Shown: in pieces, positions 41,395 to 49,260 of the stretch | Numbering within the stretch: the stretch's first letter is position 1 | Layout of the letters: each line of letters opens with the position of its first letter | From: Candidatus Pacearchaeota archaeon | Lineage (GTDB): Archaea > Nanobdellota > Nanobdellia > Pacearchaeales > GW2011-AR1 | Direction: 5' to 3' | Assembly: GCA_018303855.1 (NCBI GenBank) | Contig: JAGVXI010000008.1 | Coordinates: 1 to 61,287, forward strand | DNA length: 61,287 bases | Position numbers and translations under genes: made by a program | Notes under the pieces: model-generated | Told to the model about the DNA's origin: nothing | Databases searched by the model: none | The model's input: only the letters and a program-made list of their open reading frames with translations

Positions 41395-41659
41395 CTTTAG
41401 CTAGTAGCCTTGGCTTTTTGATTTCTTAACAAATGCCGGGTACTTGTTAACTTATCATTATACTCGGCTATGTACGGACTATATGATGCTCTTGGTTAGG
41501 CTACTTATTTAATCTTATTAGGCGTTACTAATTATGTTAAAACTGCTATCTTAATTATATTTTATTTAATTAATGCAGAAAAAAATTAAACTAATTGATG
41601 CTACAACTGTGCTCAACTAAAACTTTTTAGGGTAAGATAATTATGCATTAAAAAGACGA
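41395..41659. repeat. intergenic AT-rich region with repeat-family words
   Basis: Gene-free. It contains AAATGCCGGGTACTTGTTAAC near 41431, in two halves similar to AAATGCCGGTTAAC at about 45030 and to the TGCC...ACTTGTTAA part of the 21016-21150 repeat, and TTAGGCGTTACTAATTA near 41519, similar to TTAGGCGCTATTAAATTA near 18379. Probably a weak member of the dispersed repeat family. Confidence 0.35.
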
Positions 41660-42502
41660 TTAATCATGCCCTAAATTTAACTTGGTTTTTTTGCCTACCG
41701 CAAGCCCTTTTTTGATTTCTAATTTATATGTTTCTGTTGAGTGTTTTGTGCCGCGCATTTTTAAAACTTCAATAAATCTCTTTCTTTCTTCCCCGGCTTT
41801 TATAAAATACAACAAAATTATGCTGTCTGCATGATTCTCTACAGCTGTTTCATCTTCTTTTTTGCTTTCAACAGGGTCTTTCTCCAGTGTTAACAGTGCA
41901 GTGTTGTCCCATTTCCTTATTATATCAAACAAGGCTAGGATAGAATGCCTTTTTTCCTGCTCTGCTTCAAATAATAAAGAAAAACTGCTTATGCTGTCAA
42001 TAACCATTCTTTTGACTTTTTGTTTTATTACAGTGCTTTCAACTGCACCCCCGCCTTCATCTAACATCATCTTTACTTTTTCAGGGGAGTATTCAAGAAA
42101 GATAAACTTTCCGCTGTTTTCTAGTTTTTCCAAATCCCACCCAAACTTTAGCATATTTTCGTAGAATTCCTGTTTTGATTCTTCAAATGTGATATATAAC
42201 ACTGTCTCGCCTCTTTTTATTCCTTCTATAAGAAACTGCATAGCAAATATTGTTTTTCCAGAACCAGAGCCTCCAACAACAAGGTTTATTGAGCCATAAT
42301 CAAATCCCCCGCTTATTAGTTTATCAAACCCTGGAATTCCTGTTGGAACCCGCGAGATTCTTTTTTGTTTTTCTGTCAGTGCTTTTTTTAGTTTTACGGG
42401 TTTGGTTTTTATTAATTGAGTTTTCTTTTTTTTCTTAGCTAACCTTTGAACCATCTTTTTTGCAATATTTTTCCTCTTTTTTTCTTTATTTTTTTTCTTC
42501 AT
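41660..42502 (-). CDS. KaiC-like RecA-superfamily ATPase
   Basis: A 280-residue protein. A very basic N-terminus (1-45) is followed by one KaiC domain: RVPTGIPGFDKLISGG (about 51-66), Walker A GGSGSGKT (about 77-84), the catalytic acidic pair in ITFEES (about 103-108) and Walker B MVIDSIS (about 165-171). Single-domain KaiC-like proteins include ArlH of the archaellum motor, and this gene is beside the pilus ATPase and membrane genes, so a motor-regulator role is plausible. The Lys-rich tail could bind membrane or nucleic acid. Confidence 0.8.
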   Translation of the reverse strand: MKKKNKEKKRKNIAKKMVQRLAKKKKKTQLIKTKPVKLKKALTEKQKRISRVPTGIPGFDKLISGGFDYGSINLVVGGSGSGKTIFAMQFLIEGIKRGETVLYITFEESKQEFYENMLKFGWDLEKLENSGKFIFLEYSPEKVKMMLDEGGGAVESTVIKQKVKRMVIDSISSFSLLFEAEQEKRHSILALFDIIRKWDNTALLTLEKDPVESKKEDETAVENHADSIILLYFIKAGEERKRFIEVLKMRGTKHSTETYKLEIKKGLAVGKKTKLNLGHD

Positions 42503-42893
42503 AATTATATAATCTTATTATTATGTCCATAAATTGAAAAACACATTCTAAATAATTTGATAATATTTTTAAATTTGTGTTTTTAATTTTGGATCATCCA
42601 AACCTCAAGAATGCATACATTCTTGATGGCACCCAAGAACTTTGTTCTTGGTGAATCCAAACAAACACACAAGGATTTTTTTATTTTTAAACATTCCTAT
42701 TGGTTTTATAGGATACTTGAAATTTTTAACATGTTTAAGCAGGTAGTTAATTTGTGGCACTATCATCTAAACTGTAATTTAATTATCAATCTTATCAATT
42801 AGGCTAATTCATTGTTGAAATTAATCTGATTTATTATTAATTTTTATTTGACTTATGTTATTATGTTTGTAACATATCTTTAGAAAAAATAGA
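42503..42893. other. 391-base gap with double hairpin
   Basis: The stretch between the KaiC-like and TadC-like genes. It contains two adjacent strong hairpins (42605-42650, listed separately), flanked by ATCCAAAC copies at 42597-42604 and about 42655. The rest is AT-rich with no gene. Confidence 0.5.
42605..42650. repeat. paired hairpin element
   Basis: TCAAGAATG-CATA-CATTCTTGA (42605-42626, 9-bp stem) is followed by CAAGAAC-TTT-GTTCTTG (42634-42650, 7-bp stem). Flanking ATCCAAAC words suggest a small mobile or palindromic element rather than a terminator, as there is no U-run. Related in style to 48576-48689. Confidence 0.5.
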
Positions 42894-43856
42894 TTATATC
42901 GCCAAAAAAGCTCCTGCTAAAAACTTTAATAGGACAATTCTTATAATAAGAAATATCAGCAGGCTGAATAAGACTAATGGGATAAAATACTTTAACCCTG
43001 TTTTTCCCTCTCCTTTATTAACGAGTCCAATAACCAAGCATGAAATTAAGTCTGTTACAATTATAAAAACAATTGCAAAATATAGGATAAACTCCGGGGA
43101 AATCGATATCTGGCTGAAAGTTAGCGGGAGATTCACCTGTGTTTCAGCAGGTTCAGGAATTTTTTCAGAGAGATTTACCACCATCTCAACTAATATTGAG
43201 CTCAAACCGAACAATACTGGTGCGCCAATTCCGATTGCAAAGAAGATAAATATTACATACATAAGAATATTTGAAGCAGCTCTTTTTTCTATAAACTCTT
43301 TTTCTTTCATGTTGCTTGCAGTTTGCTCAAGCAAGTCTGACATATTCCCTCCTGATTTTAATCCAGATACTATTAGTGAAATAATCTTGGATATTTTTTC
43401 AGAATCTATTCTTGTGCTCATGTTCTTTAATGCAATATCCACGCCCTTTCCGGTTGCTATATCTTTCCCTGTCTTTAAAATTTCTTCATCTAAAGGTGTA
43501 AATTCCGGCCTCGCTGAAAGCAAAAATGCCCGGTCAATTGTAATGCCTGACCTTAAATTGCTTGCCATTAATGAAATAACATCTGGGAAAGCCTGCTCCA
43601 TTTTTTTAATTCTTGCTCCTGCTTTTAAACTAATCCTAAAATAAAAAAATGCAGCAAGAAAAACAAAAATTCCTAAAGAATAAAGCATGTTTATGTTGAG
43701 GAAGTAAAATGCAGCAGAAGACAAAGCTGAAATAATAAAAGAGATTAACAGGCTTTTGTTGTTATATTTTTCAGGCGAGGTGGTTAATCCAGAGTTTTTT
43801 ACATTTTTTTCATATTCTTCCCTGATTTTTTTTGGATAGAATTTTAAGGTGTTCAT
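42894..43856 (-). CDS. type II/IV secretion membrane platform protein (TadC-like)
   Basis: A 320-residue T2SSF-family protein. Membrane helices at about 45-80 and three near the C-terminus (about 200-230, 255-280, 290-315). The cytosolic T2SSF domain has the DVISLMASNLRSGITIDRAF (about 90-109) and LIVSGLKSGGNMSDLLEQTA (about 160-179) repeats typical of the family. With 44062-44940 it forms the membrane base to which the ATPase at 45116-46786 docks. Last gene of the leftward operon. Confidence 0.88.
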   Translation of the reverse strand: MNTLKFYPKKIREEYEKNVKNSGLTTSPEKYNNKSLLISFIISALSSAAFYFLNINMLYSLGIFVFLAAFFYFRISLKAGARIKKMEQAFPDVISLMASNLRSGITIDRAFLLSARPEFTPLDEEILKTGKDIATGKGVDIALKNMSTRIDSEKISKIISLIVSGLKSGGNMSDLLEQTASNMKEKEFIEKRAASNILMYVIFIFFAIGIGAPVLFGLSSILVEMVVNLSEKIPEPAETQVNLPLTFSQISISPEFILYFAIVFIIVTDLISCLVIGLVNKGEGKTGLKYFIPLVLFSLLIFLIIRIVLLKFLAGAFLAI

Positions 43857-43859
43857 TTT

Positions 43860-44060
43860 TTATTTTATATAAGCCATATAGACATTTATTGCATCAATAA
43901 TTAACCCGATAACGCCAATGATTAGGATTATTAAAGCTATCAACTCCCCTAATGGTTTAATCCCATTGAGATTAGTATAGCCAATCCATATTAAAAAAGC
44001 AAATGTTAAAACTCCGAATATGTCGAAGAATGCAGGATTGGGCATACTTTTAATTTTCAT
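43860..44060 (-). CDS. small two-pass membrane protein of pilus operon
   Basis: A 66-residue protein with two hydrophobic segments (about 10-28 and 36-60) and a short loop. It lies 3 bases from the TadC-like gene and 1 base from the TadB-like gene, so it belongs to the operon. No family was recognised; an accessory of the pilus base is likely. Confidence 0.6.
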   Translation of the reverse strand: MKIKSMPNPAFFDIFGVLTFAFLIWIGYTNLNGIKPLGELIALIILIIGVIGLIIDAINVYMAYIK

Positions 44061-44061
44061 T

Positions 44062-44940
44062 TTATAGCAGACTAGGCCTCCTTGATTTGATTAAGCCTAG
44101 GAACATTATCTGGACAAAAACAACAAAAAAGAATATAACAAGAAACAATAATTTTACTATGCTTTCAGACACACTAAGCATTGAGGATAAAATAACTAAA
44201 AAAGTGATTCCAAGGGCAGGCAAAATAACCGCAATTAACATGTAAAACATAATCAAAGGGTTTAATTTGCTTCCGTATGCTTGAATTTGGATTGTTTGCT
44301 CTTCACTTAAATTTTTTATTCCCTCTTTTATAACAATGCTCATATCACTTCCTGCTCTCATACCGTTGCTGATTTGCCATAAAACCCTCCTGAAATACAA
44401 AGAGGTATTAAATTTTCCATATTTTTCAATTGCTTCTATCTGAGGAATTCCGGAATTGATTTCTGCCACAATTTTTTTAAATTCTGAGCTAACTTCTTCA
44501 TACTCGGAATTTGAGATATTCACCATTATCCTAAAAATTGGAACCCCTGAATTAAGCTGGACAAGTATGTCCTGCATAACCGGGATTAAATTTCTTTCAA
44601 TATTTCTTGTTTTATTAAGCGAAAAAATTTTGGGATAATTATACTGATTAAAAAAAATAAATCCAGAAATTAACAAAGCTATTCCAAGCCCATAATAATA
44701 AAAATTGCTCATCTTTGCGATACCAAACGCAGATGTAAAAATAACTGCAGATACAAGGAGATTTAACAACAGGTTCCTGTAACAAACTGCCATATAAGAT
44801 TTTTTATCTATTTTTACCCCGGCATTTTCTAGGTCATCGCCAAGTCTTGTTTTTTTGCTACTTGCAAACCTTACAAAATATTTGCTTCTTCTCTTTAGAA
44901 CCTCTAAACCTGAAAAAGTAAACGGGATTTCAAATTTCAT
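44062..44940 (-). CDS. type II/IV secretion membrane platform protein (TadB-like)
   Basis: A 292-residue T2SSF-family protein. Two N-terminal membrane helices (about 55-95), T2SSF core with LIPVMQDILVQLNSGVPIFR (about 117-136) and ISNGMRAGSDMSIVIKEGI (about 190-208), and two to three C-terminal helices. Typical archaeal pilus loci have two such genes with one ATPase, as here. Confidence 0.88.
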   Translation of the reverse strand: MKFEIPFTFSGLEVLKRRSKYFVRFASSKKTRLGDDLENAGVKIDKKSYMAVCYRNLLLNLLVSAVIFTSAFGIAKMSNFYYYGLGIALLISGFIFFNQYNYPKIFSLNKTRNIERNLIPVMQDILVQLNSGVPIFRIMVNISNSEYEEVSSEFKKIVAEINSGIPQIEAIEKYGKFNTSLYFRRVLWQISNGMRAGSDMSIVIKEGIKNLSEEQTIQIQAYGSKLNPLIMFYMLIAVILPALGITFLVILSSMLSVSESIVKLLFLVIFFFVVFVQIMFLGLIKSRRPSLL

Positions 44941-45115
44941 TTTATATGAATTTTTAAAAATTTATATTACTGAAAATTTTTTGATTTTCATTTTTTATTA
45001 ACTTTTGATATGTGCCTATAGCACCGCCAAATGCCGGTTAACATAAACCATATGGATAGTTAGATGCATATCTTATAAGGTTAAATGATTTTTATTTCTT
45101 ATACAATGGATAATT

Positions 45116-46786
45116 TTAAGCTTCATTTTGCGCTTTTTCCTCTTTACTGCTGTGTCCCTCTTTCACAATCACTTTTGCAATCTCATTTTTTTTGATCATA
45201 GATGCTAATAATTCTGGATTCGTGTAGTACAGGTTCATTACTTTACCTATAGAATTAAGGTTCCTTACTTTATTTTTCAACAACCAGATTAAAATTGATT
45301 GTTTATAGGCTAAATTCTTGTTAATATCTGCTTGTGACATGCCTGTGTGTCTGCTTAATTCATCAAAAAAAGCCATGCTTTCATTGTGAGCGACTATCTC
45401 ATCTTTTTCAGGAACCCACCTATAAAGAATGTTTGCTGTTATAATCTCTTTTCCCGGAAGAAATTCTGCTAATTGGTAAACCCTTCTTTTGCCACTTCTT
45501 CTGTCTCTAAACATTACTACATTTAAGTTAACATTATTAAGCATACTCGGAGAGATATTTATTGGCGGATTAATCAGCCTTCTTATTGTTTCATTTGCAG
45601 TATCTGCGTGGACAGTTGCATATACTGAATGCCCGGTATGCATTGCTTCAAATAAAACTTCTGCTTCTCTTTGCCTTCTGATTTCTCCAAGGATAATTCT
45701 GTCTGGTCTCATACGCAAAGAATTTACAAGCAAATCAAGCATTGAAACCTCTCCTTTCCCTTCTGGATTGGGTGAGCGTGTTACAAGCGGGCACCAGTAA
45801 AGAAATTCTGGCAACATTAATTCCCTTGTATCTTCCATGCTTATTATTCTATGGTTTGGCGGTACAAATGGCATGCAAGCATTAAGAAAAACTGTTTTTC
45901 CCGACGCTGTCCCACCGCTGATTAAGATATTCATTTCATATTCAATTGCAAGCCATAAAATAATAGCTACATCCAAGCTTACTGTTTGATTATCTATTAA
46001 ATCTATAATTGTCCAAGGGTCTCTTGCAAATTTTCTGATTGTAATGGTATTGCCTTTTGTTGCTATTGGGTATAATACTGCATTTGCTCTGTCTCCTGTA
46101 ACAACATGCGCGTCCAGCAAAGGAGTTAAAATGCTAATCTGGCGTCCTATACGCCTTGCAATTATATTAGAATAATTGTTTATTTCTTCTTCTGTTTTTA
46201 TATTAATATTTGTGATAAGCCATCCGTATTTCTTGTGGTATGCTCTTACAGGCTCTTTGCTTGAAATAATAACAATCTCTTCTAAATCAGGGTCACTAAT
46301 CAGGAATTCTATCTTTCCCAAGCCGAGCATTTCCTGCATTAAAATTCCCGTTAAAAAATCCTCTGTTTCTTTTGACATATCTGGAACTTTTTCTTTGAGC
46401 AAGTTTCCAGCATCTTCCATAAATCTCTGTTTTATTTTTAAAACTGATTTTTGGTCAACTATCTCGCCTACAGCTATGCTTGTTACAGCTACAAGCTCTT
46501 TTCTTATTTCATCTAACAAAGCAGCTGTTCCGATATCAATTTCTGGAATAGAAAGATTGTAAAAAACTCCGCCTTCTTTTTTTTCTATATTAATATCTAC
46601 TTTTGCTTTATCAACATTCAACTGGTATGATTCAATTACCCCTGATTTCTTTTCAAATTTTGGCTTTGGTTTATCTTCTTTTCTTTTTTCTATGCGCTTT
46701 GGTCTTTCTTTCTGTTTTCTTGGTCTTTTTTTCAGCAGGTTTTCCAGTTTTTTCTTCAACCTCTTTTTCTTTTTCATGTTCTTCAT
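45116..46786 (-). CDS. type II/IV secretion ATPase (TadA/ArlI-like)
   Basis: A 556-residue protein. A 50-residue Lys/Arg-rich N-terminus precedes the N-domain (about 60-260). Walker A GGTASGKTVFLNAC (about 285-298), Asp box VSMLDLLVNSLRMRPDRIIL with LGEIRRQREAEV (about 345-375), His box TGHSVYATVHAD (about 380-391). It powers pilus assembly. No alternative start was found after the stop of the preceding gene, so the first 116 bases overlap 46671-47279 in another frame. Confidence 0.92.
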   Translation of the reverse strand: MKNMKKKKRLKKKLENLLKKRPRKQKERPKRIEKRKEDKPKPKFEKKSGVIESYQLNVDKAKVDINIEKKEGGVFYNLSIPEIDIGTAALLDEIRKELVAVTSIAVGEIVDQKSVLKIKQRFMEDAGNLLKEKVPDMSKETEDFLTGILMQEMLGLGKIEFLISDPDLEEIVIISSKEPVRAYHKKYGWLITNINIKTEEEINNYSNIIARRIGRQISILTPLLDAHVVTGDRANAVLYPIATKGNTITIRKFARDPWTIIDLIDNQTVSLDVAIILWLAIEYEMNILISGGTASGKTVFLNACMPFVPPNHRIISMEDTRELMLPEFLYWCPLVTRSPNPEGKGEVSMLDLLVNSLRMRPDRIILGEIRRQREAEVLFEAMHTGHSVYATVHADTANETIRRLINPPINISPSMLNNVNLNVVMFRDRRSGKRRVYQLAEFLPGKEIITANILYRWVPEKDEIVAHNESMAFFDELSRHTGMSQADINKNLAYKQSILIWLLKNKVRNLNSIGKVMNLYYTNPELLASMIKKNEIAKVIVKEGHSSKEEKAQNEA

Positions 46787-47279
46787 CTTTTTCTGTTATT
46801 CTGATTTCTGGTTCAGAAAATGCAGGGTATTCTATTTGTCCGAGTCCGTAATTTTCTAAAATCTTCGCCCATTCTAATGCTTTTTCTTTTTGAATCTTGA
46901 ATATTTTTGCAATTGTGCTGAGAGTTAATACTTTCTTGTCTTTTAATATATCATACAAAACATCCAAATCAGTTTTAGATCTTCCTGCGGTTCTCTCTTT
47001 TACTTGCTCATAACTCACTCTAATGTGTTCTTCTTTTTTATGCTTTAAAAATTTTGAATATGAAATTACTATAACAATAATAAGTATGAGCCATTGGGTT
47101 ACAAATGCTATAACAGAGAGGTTCATATTGTATGGTAGTTTTGGAATTTCTTTTATAAACTGCCCTGACATCGTAGTATATGATAACTTCCCTTCTTTAT
47201 TGGCGAATAGGTATATATTTATTGCGCCAAATATTATCATAAACAGCATTATTACAGCCAAACTTTTTGCCTTTACCAT
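46671..47279 (-). CDS. membrane protein with cytosolic winged helix, first pilus operon gene
   Basis: A 202-residue protein. Two N-terminal membrane helices (about 5-25 and 52-75) precede a wHTH-like domain (about 97-150, LTLSTIAKIFKIQKEKALEWA) and an extremely charged Lys/Glu tail. The tail is the part that overlaps the ATPase N-terminus by 116 bases. It may regulate or anchor the ATPase. Conserved in arrangement with the rest of the operon; family name unknown. Confidence 0.7.
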   Translation of the reverse strand: MVKAKSLAVIMLFMIIFGAINIYLFANKEGKLSYTTMSGQFIKEIPKLPYNMNLSVIAFVTQWLILIIVIVISYSKFLKHKKEEHIRVSYEQVKERTAGRSKTDLDVLYDILKDKKVLTLSTIAKIFKIQKEKALEWAKILENYGLGQIEYPAFSEPEIRITEKDEEHEKEKEVEEKTGKPAEKKTKKTERKTKAHRKKKRR

Positions 47280-47496
47280 TCTATTCTTTTAAATTTCGTT
47301 ATGTTTATATAGTTATTTCAATTTTAAATAGAGAAATTATTATATAAACTTTGGGGTAGGTTATTCAGGATAAAATTTTTAGCAAGGGGGTAAAAGTTAT
47401 AACTGCAATTAAATTTAAGGATATTCCAATTGCTATTTATTAAATGACTTTGTTATTAATGCTCTTTTACTAAACAAATCTTAATAAAATAAAAAA

Positions 47497-47973
47497 ATGA
47501 AAAAAAGAGGAACTCCCATCTTGACTTCTGGATTAATGAAAAGTGAAGAACAATTAGCAAAGTCAAAACGCTCGCAAGCAGGAATTGAATATCTAATTGT
47601 TGTGGGTTTTATTACTTTTGCAATTATGTCATTATTTGCAATTTCTTATGTTTATTCCAGCATGACTCAAGATAAAATAAGGATTAACCAAGTTGAGAGT
47701 TTTGTTAATCAACTTATTAATTCTGCTGAATCTGTTTTTTTTGCCGGCGAGCCAAGTGAAACCCAAATAAGCCTTTATCTGCCAAATGGCATAAAAAGCA
47801 TCCAGATAAACTCTAATAATATCCTTATTGTTATCTCTACATCCAGCGGGGATAATGTCAGGGAATATGCAAGCAGAGTAGATTTGCAAACTACAACAGG
47901 CATTTCTACATCAGAAGGTGTGAAAAAAATTACTTTAAAAGCACGAGAAAATTATGTTGAGATAATCCATTAA
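47497..47973 (+). CDS. pilin-like protein (class III signal)
   Basis: A 158-residue protein. A long basic leader (about 1-31) ends KRSQAGIEYLIVVGF, where Q starts the mature protein and E is at +5, as in archaeal class III/type IV prepilins. The hydrophobic helix (about 35-55) is followed by a small beta domain. First gene of the rightward pilin series, divergent from the motor operon. Cleavage site is inferred. Confidence 0.75.
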   Translation: MKKRGTPILTSGLMKSEEQLAKSKRSQAGIEYLIVVGFITFAIMSLFAISYVYSSMTQDKIRINQVESFVNQLINSAESVFFAGEPSETQISLYLPNGIKSIQINSNNILIVISTSSGDNVREYASRVDLQTTTGISTSEGVKKITLKARENYVEIIH

Positions 47974-48028
47974 GGGTGAGGTTTAAATATATTCTTTTCT
48001 TTTGAATTCATATTTAAAGAGGTGGATA

Positions 48029-48502
48029 ATGATTAAACTAATAAATCTGTTAATGTCTGGTTACCTAAATAGCATTTTTATTATTAAGCTAATTAGGAGT
48101 AAAAAACAATTAATTAAACCAAAGAAATCCCAGGGAATGATTGAATTTATGATACTTTTTGGGGCAGTTTTGTTCTTTTTTGTGGCATTTATGCTGGCTA
48201 TTCAAACAAGTAGCGAGGAAAAAACATTGGAAAAGCAAAATGTTTATGCGCAGAATATTGCGCTTTCAGTGCAAAATGAATTAGCTCTTGCTGCTCAGGC
48301 AAGTGACGGATATTCCAGGGAATTTTATGTTACTAATACAATCTTGGGCGACGATTATGAAATAACTCTTGTTGATAATAGTGTTTATATTAAAGCAGAG
48401 AAAATTGCTCTTTCTTATTCAGTGGTTGTTGTTGATGGAAATATTCAGAAAGGATTAAACACAATAAAAAAAGAAGGCGGGGTAGTTTATTTGAATGGTT
48501 AA
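48029..48502 (+). CDS. pilin-like protein (class III signal)
   Basis: The ATG at 48029 follows an AAGAGGTGG ribosome-binding site; an upstream TTG (48002) is not needed. 157 residues: a long leader (about 1-33) ending KKSQGMIEFMILFGAVLFFF, with Q+1 and E+5, and then a beta domain. Minor pilin or pseudopilin of the same system as 47497-47973, 29 bases further on. Confidence 0.72.
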   Translation: MIKLINLLMSGYLNSIFIIKLIRSKKQLIKPKKSQGMIEFMILFGAVLFFFVAFMLAIQTSSEEKTLEKQNVYAQNIALSVQNELALAAQASDGYSREFYVTNTILGDDYEITLVDNSVYIKAEKIALSYSVVVVDGNIQKGLNTIKKEGGVVYLNG

Positions 48503-48778
48503 TATGGATAAGACTTTTAATTGTAAGTATGTTAATTATGTTAGCAAGTTAAATAGCAAGAGGTTGTTAATACATCAAGATTTGCATTTTATGTAAACCT
48601 CCTACTTTAGTTTGTGAGAAAGTAAATGCAAATCTTGAGTGTGCTCAAGATACCAAACACGCCACCTACTTCAGTGGGTGATATCTTGACAATAGAAGTG
48701 TGAGGTTAAACTAATGCGAGTGTGTTGAGTTAAAGTTAGCGGTATTGTATTACTGGCCTTGAGTGTAAATATAAAAAG
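48503..48778 (+). repeat. duplicated leader spacer, copy 1
   Basis: Shares 48545-48571 exactly with 51814-51840 (27 bases), and 48712-48742 closely with 51861-51891 (TAATGCGAGTGTGTTGAG against TAATGCAAGTGTGTTGGG). Both copies end with AATATAAAAA next to the start codon of a pilin-like gene. In this copy about 120 extra bases, a palindromic element, separate the two blocks. Confidence 0.75.
48576..48689. mobile_element. palindromic insertion, IS200/IS605-derived-element-like
   Basis: First inverted repeat: CAAGATTTGCATTT (48576-48589) with AAATGCAAATCTTG (48624-48637), 14 perfect pairs. Second: TCAAGATA (48645-48652) with TATCTTGA (48682-48689), enclosing a CACCTAC-TTCA-GTGGGTG hairpin (48663-48680). 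Paired hairpins with a TTCA loop are like ends of IS200/IS605 elements. It sits inside the spacer that exists without it at 51841-51860. No coding capacity. Confidence 0.6.
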
Positions 48779-49234
48779 ATGGTGTTAAAAATCAGAAGCA
48801 AAAAAGCACAGGCTTGGAGTTTGGATGTTGTTGTTGCAATTGTAATCTTTATGGCAGGGGTTATTATTTTGTATGTTTATGCAATTAATTACGTCAATCA
48901 AGGCGGACAGCAACTTGATGATTTGCTTTATCAGGGAAATACTGCTGCTGAACTTCTTCTTGGCGATGATGAATTAGGGCTTGTTTCAAATGGCAAAATA
49001 AACCAGGATAAGTTAAATGATTTTTATGCCAGCGATTATAAATTAAAAAAAATGCGATTAGGAGTTAAAGACGATTTTTATTTTATTCTCCAAAATCTTG
49101 AAGTTAATGGGACTTTAGTAGGATATGCAGGGCTGATGAATTCTACAGCAGTTAAAAATTCAATTAAGGTAAGCCGTTTCAGTGTTTATAAAAACAAGCC
49201 AATTAAATTTCAGATTTATGTTTGGAGGAATTAA
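48779..49234 (+). CDS. pilin-like protein
   Basis: A 151-residue protein. MVLKIRSKKAQAWSLDVVVAI: basic leader, Q at the expected +1 and acidic D at +6, hydrophobic helix at about 16-36, and then a mixed domain ending YVWRN. Pseudopilin-type member of the locus. A GGAGG just before its stop probably serves the following vWA gene. Confidence 0.7.
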   Translation: MVLKIRSKKAQAWSLDVVVAIVIFMAGVIILYVYAINYVNQGGQQLDDLLYQGNTAAELLLGDDELGLVSNGKINQDKLNDFYASDYKLKKMRLGVKDDFYFILQNLEVNGTLVGYAGLMNSTAVKNSIKVSRFSVYKNKPIKFQIYVWRN

Positions 49235-49260
49235 TTGCAATCAAAAATAATCCATATAAA

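Noticed and set aside
48002-48028. Upstream TTG start for the pilin-like gene
   Set aside because: The ATG at 48029 has a good ribosome-binding site, and the extra residues add nothing to the class III signal.
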